A stretch of 40,317 bases of DNA. It comes from Candidatus Burkholderia verschuerenii. GTDB lineage: Bacteria; Pseudomonadota; Gammaproteobacteria; Burkholderiales; Burkholderiaceae. Below the pieces are notes generated by a model, which saw only the letters and a program-made list of their open reading frames with translations, did no database searches and had not been told where the DNA came from. Both the position numbers and the translations under genes were made by a program. Positions 35,257 to 40,317 of the stretch are shown here, piece by piece. The DNA is taken from assembly GCF_001189365.1 (NCBI RefSeq), contig NZ_LFJJ01000024.1:1-40317 (forward strand), in the 5' to 3' direction. Positions within the stretch are counted from its first letter, which is position 1. Each line of letters begins with the position of its first letter.

Positions 35257-36207
35257 TTATTTCTGCCAGGCGCTGGCGTCGTCGAGCGCCTGGACGTCGT
35301 CGCCCGACAGCGTGAGGCGCGTGGCGGCGGCCAGACTCTCCAGTTGCTTGACCGACGTGGCGCTCGCGATCGGCGCGGTCACGCTCGGACGTGCGATCAG
35401 CCACGCCAGCGCGACGGTCGCGGGCGTCGTGTCGTTGCCGCGGGCGACTTCGTCGAGCGCGTCGAGAATCTTCAGGCCGCGCGCGTTCAGATACGTCTCC
35501 ACGCGCGAACCGCGCGCCTTGCCCTGCACGTCGGCCTTCGCGCGATATTTGCCCGACAGGAAGCCGCTCGCCAGCGCGTAATACGGCACGACCGCAATCT
35601 TGTGCGCCTCCGCGACGGGCTCGAGATCGTTCTCGTAGCCTTCGCGATCGTAGAGGTTGTACTCCGGCTGAAGGATCTGATACGCGGGCAAGCCGCTTTC
35701 CTTCGACACTTTCAGCGCCTCGTCGAGCCGCGCGCCCGTGTAGTTCGACGCGCCGATCACGCGCACCTTGCCCGCCTTGATGAGCTTCTGATATGCCTCG
35801 AGCGTCTCGGCGAACGGCGTTGCCTCGTCGTCGTGATGGGAGAAATAGACGTCGATGTAATCGGTTTTCAGGCGGCGCAGCGAGTCGTCCACCGCCGCCG
35901 CGATATTCGCCGCCGACAGCCCGGGGCGCGTGGCGAGCTTCGCCACCTTGGTCGCCAGCACGATCTTGTCGCGCTTGCCGCTTTCCTTGAACCACTTGCC
36001 GATGATCGTCTCCGATTCGCCGCCCTGATGCCCGTCGATCCAAGCCGAATACACGTCGGCGGTATCGATGAAGTTCAGGCCGTGATCGACGAAGGCATCG
36101 AGGATCGAGAACGAGGTGCGCTCGTCGGCCGTCCAGCCGAACACGTTGCCGCCGAAGACGAGCGGCGCGACTTTCAGGTCCGACGTACCGATGGTGCGGG
36201 TGTGCAT
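35257..36207 (-). CDS. Aldo/keto reductase
   Basis: A 316-residue NADPH-dependent oxidoreductase with a TIM barrel. The catalytic tetrad is Asp and Tyr in FIDTADVYS, Lys in LATKVAK and His in DVYFSHHDDEA. GKVRVIGASNYTG and ALAWLIARPSVTAPIASATS (cofactor loop) follow. It belongs to the general AKR group with YajO-like or L-glyceraldehyde-3-phosphate reductase-like members, and the substrate is not predictable. CGGAGATTT precedes the ATG. It is divergent from the OGT-like gene, with 191 bp between that hold only a GCGGG-TTTTT-CCCGC hairpin (36316-36330). Confidence 0.92.
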   Translation of the reverse strand: MHTRTIGTSDLKVAPLVFGGNVFGWTADERTSFSILDAFVDHGLNFIDTADVYSAWIDGHQGGESETIIGKWFKESGKRDKIVLATKVAKLATRPGLSAANIAAAVDDSLRRLKTDYIDVYFSHHDDEATPFAETLEAYQKLIKAGKVRVIGASNYTGARLDEALKVSKESGLPAYQILQPEYNLYDREGYENDLEPVAEAHKIAVVPYYALASGFLSGKYRAKADVQGKARGSRVETYLNARGLKILDALDEVARGNDTTPATVALAWLIARPSVTAPIASATSVKQLESLAAATRLTLSGDDVQALDDASAWQK

Positions 36208-36398
36208 GAAATCTCCGGATCGCGAGTCTCGCGAGTCAATAGGGACAGAAAAGCATACGCGCGATCGCCGACGCCCGCTCGCGCCGCCCGTCTGCTGCTA
36301 AATCGTCCGATTTGAGCGGGTTTTTCCCGCCAGTTCCGGCCATCGCCGGCGAGGGGTCGCCTTGATAATCCGTTCAACCCAAAGCAAACGCCGCAAAT

Positions 36399-38651
36399 AT
36401 GACCCAGCCCAATGCACCGGCACCCCATGCACCGGAACCGTTTGGAATCGTCGCCCTCGACGCCGAGCAGCAATTCCAGGCCGACATCGAGAGCGTGTTG
36501 CAAGCCGCGCTAGAGAAGCATCGCGCATTCGAGCTGCACGAAGCCGAGCCGCTGTATCGGCTGGTTCTCGACGCGAGTCCTCATCACACGGAAGCGAATT
36601 ACCATCTGGGACTGCTGATGATTCAGCGCGGCCAGTTCGATGCCGCCGCGCTGCGCTTCGAAGCCGCGATCGGCGCGAATCCTTCGCGTCATCTGTACTG
36701 GGCGAATTACGTCGATGCCCTCACGCGCAGCGGCCAGGTCGCCGCCGCGAAGCTCGTGCTCGAACTGGCGGTTTCGCAAGGCATGAACGGGCCGGGCGTC
36801 GCCGCGCTGACCGGACAACTGGACGCCGCGACGCAACTGCGCGAAGGCGACGGCACCGCCGACAGCCGCGCCAAGCTGCCGCCGCGCGACGAACGCGAAC
36901 TGGAAACGCTCTACGCCGCGCGCCGCTACGCGGAAACCATCGCGCTCGCGGAAAAGATGACGCACAAGTATCCGAAGGCCGAGATGAGCTGGGCTTATCT
37001 GGGCGTCGCGCAGTTCAGCTATATGAAGCTGCCGGAAGCGATCGGTTCGCTGCGCCGGTCGCTGGAACTGAATCCGCTTAACCTCGAAATCCGCCGCGCG
37101 CTCGCCGATGCGCTGCGCCTGACCGATCGCTTCTTCGAAGCGGAAGCGGAATGCCGTCGCATCATCGAGATCGACGACAGGCATCCGGAGGCGTATCGCG
37201 TGCTCGGATTGGTGCTGTGCGGTCTCACGCGTCTCGACGATGCGCAGGCCGTGTGCCGCCGCGCCATCGAACTCGCGCCGCGTTCGCATCAGGCGCATCA
37301 CACGCTGGGCGTCGTCTTGATGGAGCTGACGCAGTTCGACGCGGCCGAGGAACATTGCCGTCGCGCGCTGGAATTGCTGCCGTCGGATAAATACGCGCAT
37401 CAGAATTTGCTGTTCTGTCTGTCGCACAAGGAATCGGTCGACCGGCGTGCGTACTTCGAGCAGCATCTGGCTTACGCCGAGCACTGCGAGAAGCCGTTTC
37501 GCGCGCAATGGAAGAAGCACGCCAATTCGCGCGATCCCGAGCGTTGCATTCGCGTGGGTTTCGTGTCGGCGGATTTCAACCAGCATCCGGTCGCGAATTT
37601 CATCGAGCCGATCTTCCGCTTTTTCGCGAACGATCCCGGCCTGTCGGTTCACGCGTACTACAACCGCAATTTCACCGACGACATGACGCGCAAGCTGCGT
37701 TCGCTCGTCGCCAACTGGCACGACGTGCCCGGCCTGACCGATGCCGATCTCGCCGACCAGATTCGCGCGGACGGGATCGACGTGCTGATCGATCTGACGG
37801 GACACACCGCGCACAATCGTCTGGAAACGTTCGCGCGCAAGCCAGCGCCGGTCCAGGCGACCTGGATGGGTTATCTCGGCACGACCGGCATGACGTCGAT
37901 GGACTATTACATCGCCGACCGCTTTTACGTGCCGGAGCACCAGATCGAAGGCCAGTTCGTCGAAAAGCTCGCGTATCTGCCCGCCTTCGCGCCGTTCGAG
38001 CCGGCGAGCGTGTCGCCGGCGCTCAATGCGCTGCCCGCGCTGAGCCGCGGTCATCTCACCTTCGGCAGTTTCAACCGCTTCAACAAGCTGCGTCCGCAGA
38101 CCGTCGCGCTGTGGTCGGAACTGCTGCGCGCGCTGCCGGACGCCCGCATGCTGATCGCGGGCGTGCCGCACGACGACAGTTATCTCGTCGTGCGCGACTG
38201 GTTCGCGCAGGCCGGCATCGGCACGGAGCGGATCGAGTTTCGTCAGCGCGCGTCGCTGGAAGGATTACTCGCCCATCACCTCGATGCCGATATCGCGCTC
38301 GACACCTTCCCGTACGCGGGCGGCGTCACGACGCTGCAATCGCTGTGGATGGGCGTGCCGACGCTGACGATGCCCGGCGATCTGATCGCCAGCCGCGGCA
38401 GCACCTCGGTGATGTCGCTCGCGGGCCTGACGGATTTCGTCGCGACCGATCGCGCGGATTTCGTGGCGCGCGGCGTGGCATGGGCCGGCAAGCTGAACGA
38501 ACTGGCGCAAATCAGAAGCGGCATGCGCGAGCGCTGCATGCACTCGCCGTTTTTCGAACAGGACACGGTCGCCGCGGGACTTTCCCGGGGCATCCGCAAG
38601 ATGTGGCAACGCTGGTGCGCCGGTGGCGCGCCGGCCACCTTCGACGCCTGA
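36399..38651 (+). CDS. TPR-containing OGT/SPINDLY-like glycosyltransferase (GT41), probable flagellin modifier
   Basis: 750 residues. The N-terminal half (about 30-345) consists of tetratricopeptide repeats, for example EANYHLGLLMIQRGQFDAAA, AYRVLGLVLCGLTRLDDAQ and AHHTLGVVLMELTQFDAAEE. The C-terminal half is a GT41 catalytic domain: VGFVSADFNQHPVANFI, DLTGHTAHNRLETFARKPAP, ATWMGYLGTTGMTSMDYYIA, FGSFNRFNKL, DTFPYAGGVTTLQSLWMGVP and SRGSTSVMSLAGL, all in the order of O-GlcNAc transferase. TPRs usually grip the protein substrate. It lies 276 bp upstream of fliC on the same strand, and large glycosyltransferases next to fliC in Burkholderia glycosylate flagellin (FlmQ of B. cenocepacia is my recollection). 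The donor sugar is unknown. Intact. Confidence 0.9.
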   Translation: MTQPNAPAPHAPEPFGIVALDAEQQFQADIESVLQAALEKHRAFELHEAEPLYRLVLDASPHHTEANYHLGLLMIQRGQFDAAALRFEAAIGANPSRHLYWANYVDALTRSGQVAAAKLVLELAVSQGMNGPGVAALTGQLDAATQLREGDGTADSRAKLPPRDERELETLYAARRYAETIALAEKMTHKYPKAEMSWAYLGVAQFSYMKLPEAIGSLRRSLELNPLNLEIRRALADALRLTDRFFEAEAECRRIIEIDDRHPEAYRVLGLVLCGLTRLDDAQAVCRRAIELAPRSHQAHHTLGVVLMELTQFDAAEEHCRRALELLPSDKYAHQNLLFCLSHKESVDRRAYFEQHLAYAEHCEKPFRAQWKKHANSRDPERCIRVGFVSADFNQHPVANFIEPIFRFFANDPGLSVHAYYNRNFTDDMTRKLRSLVANWHDVPGLTDADLADQIRADGIDVLIDLTGHTAHNRLETFARKPAPVQATWMGYLGTTGMTSMDYYIADRFYVPEHQIEGQFVEKLAYLPAFAPFEPASVSPALNALPALSRGHLTFGSFNRFNKLRPQTVALWSELLRALPDARMLIAGVPHDDSYLVVRDWFAQAGIGTERIEFRQRASLEGLLAHHLDADIALDTFPYAGGVTTLQSLWMGVPTLTMPGDLIASRGSTSVMSLAGLTDFVATDRADFVARGVAWAGKLNELAQIRSGMRERCMHSPFFEQDTVAAGLSRGIRKMWQRWCAGGAPATFDA

Positions 38652-38686
38652 GAGGCGCCGTCAGCCGCATTTTTCAAAGAAAAATC

Positions 38687-38727
38687 GGCCTCGTGCAGCG
38701 ACGAACATCGTGAAACGAGGCCTTTTT
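38687..38727 (+). terminator. Terminator after the OGT-like gene
   Basis: GGCCTCGT (38687-38694) pairs with ACGAGGCC (38715-38722), followed by TTTTT. The 20-base loop can form a small inner stem, ACGA/TCGT. It separates the OGT-like transcript from fliC. Confidence 0.8.
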
Positions 38728-38801
38728 ACGGGGAGCATCGGGCGCCGAGGCCTGCCAGATACGACTCCCGAACATTTCTCAGGGGATTTCGAAGCGAAAC
38801 C

Positions 38802-38828
38802 TAAAGTTTGCTTAGCACGGGCCGCTAA
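38802..38828 (+). promoter_or_regulatory. Sigma-28 (FliA) promoter of fliC
   Basis: TAAAGTTT (perfect), exactly 11 bases, GCCGCTAA (7 of 8 to GCCGATAA). The transcription start falls near 38835, giving a leader of about 93 bases before the fliC ATG. Confidence 0.93.
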
Positions 38829-38927
38829 CCTAAACAAGCGGCCAAACAAACAAATGACGGACGCTTCCGCCAAATCGACGGCGCTATCAACTGAGATATA
38901 TACGCCAGGCCTCATCGGAGAAACATC

Positions 38928-40085
38928 ATGATCGGTATCAACAGCAACATCAACTCGCTGGTCGCGCAGCAAAACCTGAACAACACTCAGAGCGCGCTGT
39001 CGTCGGCAATCACCCGCCTGTCGTCGGGCAAGCGCATCAACAGCGCAGCTGACGATGCAGCCGGCCTCGCGATCTCGACGCGTATGACCACGCAGATCAA
39101 CGGCCTGAACCAGTCCGTGTCGAACGCGAACGACGCAGTGTCGATGCTCCAGACGGCTTCCAGCGGTCTGTCGCAAATCACCGACAACCTGCAACGTATT
39201 CGCCAGCTGGCAGTGCAAGCTTCGACGGGCTCGATGTCCTCGTCGGACCAGGCAGCACTCCAGAAGGAAGTTTCGCAGCGTATCGCTGAAGTGAACCGTA
39301 TCTCGTCGCAAACGACGTACAACGGCACGAACGTGCTCGACGGCTCGGCTGGCGTCAAGTCGTTCCAGATCGGCGCGAACGTCGGTCAGTCGATCAACGT
39401 CGATCTGTCGTCCAGCATGTCGGCCGACAAGGTCGGTGGCGGCACGAACGTGGCGAAGGGCTCGCTCCTCGGCACCGTCGACGTCGCACTGGATTCGAGC
39501 GGCGCAGCATGGTCGTCGTCGAGCACGGGCGCTGAAACGACCAGCATCAACGTCTACGCAGACGGCGCTGGCGGCTTCACGTTCAAGGATCAGAACGGTA
39601 CGGATGCAACGACCCAAGCCGGCGCGTTCTTCGGTTCGACGGCAACGGCTGCAGGCACGGGTACGGCTTCCACGCCGGCATTCACGTCGCTGTCGGCTGG
39701 TGGTTCGGGTGTGTCGGCTACGACCGGCCAATCGACCGAAATCGCCGCGATCAACGCGAACAACAAGCCGCCGAAGGTTGCGCAGATCGACATCAGCACG
39801 ACCAACGGTGCAACGGCTGCGATCGAATCGATCGACGACGCGCTGACGAACGTGAACAACCTGCAAGCAAGCATCGGCGCGGCACAAAACCGCTTCAGCT
39901 CGGTTGCCGCCACGCAGACGGCTCAGTCGACCAACCTGTCGTCCGCTCAGTCGCAGATCACCGACGCGAACTTCGCGCAGGAAACCGCGAATCTGTCGAA
40001 GGCTCAGGTTCTGCAACAAGCTGGTATCTCGGTGCTGGCTCAAGCGAACTCGATGCCCCAGCAAGTTCTGAAGCTCCTCGGCTAA
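38928..40085 (+). CDS. fliC: Flagellin
   Basis: A 385-residue filament subunit. Conserved D0/D1 N-terminal helices run MIGINSNINSLVAQQNLNNT, then LSSGKRINSAADDAAGLAIS and ISSQTTYNGTNVLDG. The variable surface domain (about 150-285) is rich in Ser, Thr, Ala and Gly, suitable for O-glycosylation. The conserved C-terminal D1/D0 helices end QVLQQAGISVLAQANSMPQQ and VLKLLG. Ribosome-binding site CGGAG is eight bases before the ATG. Its codon use is skewed (many GCT, GCA and CAG codons) compared with neighbours, as for other very highly expressed genes. It is intact although the flhDC regulator is broken. The IS copy begins 107 bp after its stop, so the usual following gene, fliD, is not in the window. 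Confidence 0.97.
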   Translation: MIGINSNINSLVAQQNLNNTQSALSSAITRLSSGKRINSAADDAAGLAISTRMTTQINGLNQSVSNANDAVSMLQTASSGLSQITDNLQRIRQLAVQASTGSMSSSDQAALQKEVSQRIAEVNRISSQTTYNGTNVLDGSAGVKSFQIGANVGQSINVDLSSSMSADKVGGGTNVAKGSLLGTVDVALDSSGAAWSSSSTGAETTSINVYADGAGGFTFKDQNGTDATTQAGAFFGSTATAAGTGTASTPAFTSLSAGGSGVSATTGQSTEIAAINANNKPPKVAQIDISTTNGATAAIESIDDALTNVNNLQASIGAAQNRFSSVAATQTAQSTNLSSAQSQITDANFAQETANLSKAQVLQQAGISVLAQANSMPQQVLKLLG

Positions 40086-40107
40086 GCATCAAGGCTAGAG
40101 CGGCAAG

Positions 40108-40144
40108 CGGCGCGCAGAGACAGGAAAGATCGTCATGCGCGCCG
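40108..40144 (+). terminator. Hairpin after fliC
   Basis: CGGCGCGCA (40108-40116) pairs with TGCGCGCCG (40136-40144) over 19 bases, 22 bases after the fliC stop. No T-run follows; it may stabilise the mRNA 3' end as well as promote termination. Confidence 0.55.
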
Positions 40145-40191
40145 TCAGCAACGAAGCAAAGCAGCGATAAAAGCAGTGCACGCACCGGGAG

Positions 40192-40317
40192 CTAGGTCCT
40201 GTTCACATTTAAGAGCGGCCCGAAGGCAGACACGATGGAGACAAAGGTGAGGTAGCTGTGGGCGAGTTTGTCATATCGAGTGGCGACGCGACGAAAATGC
40301 TTGATACGCTTAAAGAA
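40192..40317 (-). mobile_element. 3' end of an IS5-family transposase gene (right IS copy, inverted)
   Basis: On the minus strand the last 41 residues of the same transposase as at 1-124, with the stop at 40192-40194. Over the shared bases the copies are identical except for position 40204 (synonymous). The IS end on the plus strand begins near GGTCCTGTTCACATTTAAG, preceded by CTAG. As in the left copy, similarity ends at CTAG, and the stop codon TAG lies in it. Confidence 0.8.

Noticed and set aside
28031..38779. A shared 11-mer CGAACATTTCT before the GT4 gene (28031-28041) and before fliC (38769-38779)
   Set aside because: A shared 11-mer among several kilobases of intergenic DNA is expected by chance, and the flhD site only partly resembles it.

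Overview
The window is a GC-rich (roughly 60-65 % by eye) stretch of a Burkholderiaceae chromosome, most like Paraburkholderia/Caballeronia. This rests on the split metH pair, the DUF3567, DUF1840, DUF2844 and DUF3443 families, the argS-SPOR-dsbA-SDR order, and the flhDC-motAB-che cluster next to fliC. Both ends lie inside the same IS5-type transposase gene, in opposite orientations and identical except for one base. The segment is therefore bounded by inverted IS copies and is probably also an assembly contig that stopped at a repeat.

Layout. At 0.2-3.6 kb are an IclR regulator, a TonB-like anchored DUF3108 protein, an alpha/beta hydrolase and a DUF3567 protein. At 3.9-8.4 kb are two-gene methionine synthase (metH1, metH2), a tiny secreted lysine-rich protein and DUF1840. 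At 8.6-12.8 kb are argS, an FtsN-like SPOR protein, dsbA and an SDR enzyme. At 12.9-14.8 kb a lipoprotein (DUF3443) with pepsin-like motifs sits with its frameshifted DUF2844 partner. At 15.0-27.5 kb, on the minus strand and read in the order flhD, flhC, motA, motB, cheY1, cheA, cheW, mcp, cheR, cheD, cheB, cheY, cheZ, is the motility and chemotaxis block. At 28-30.8 kb are a GT4 glycosyltransferase, aquaporin Z and a small exported protein. At 30.9-36.2 kb are a HAD phosphatase and BadF-type kinase pair, tag, two tandem paralogues of unknown function (the first degenerate), rpsU and an aldo/keto reductase. At 36.4-40.1 kb an OGT-like glycosyltransferase precedes fliC.

Two sigma-28 promoters with exact 11-bp spacers are readable, before motA and before fliC. 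They tie the motor/chemotaxis operon and flagellin into one late-flagellar regulon. The OGT-like enzyme next to fliC is a good candidate for flagellin glycosylation.

The most striking property is gene decay. Six genes are each interrupted by one single-base indel whose repair gives a full-length family member: DUF2844, the chemoreceptor, flhC, flhD, a small exported protein and the first tandem paralogue, which also has a nonsense codon. Both halves of the flagellar master regulator FlhDC are hit, while downstream motor, chemotaxis and flagellin genes look intact. In addition, CheY1 lacks one of its two metal-binding aspartates. All hits fall in dispensable motility or envelope genes and none in metH, argS, dsbA or rpsU. 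I therefore favour recent host-associated genome erosion, as in IS-rich Burkholderia-group symbionts, over sequencing error, but raw reads must decide.
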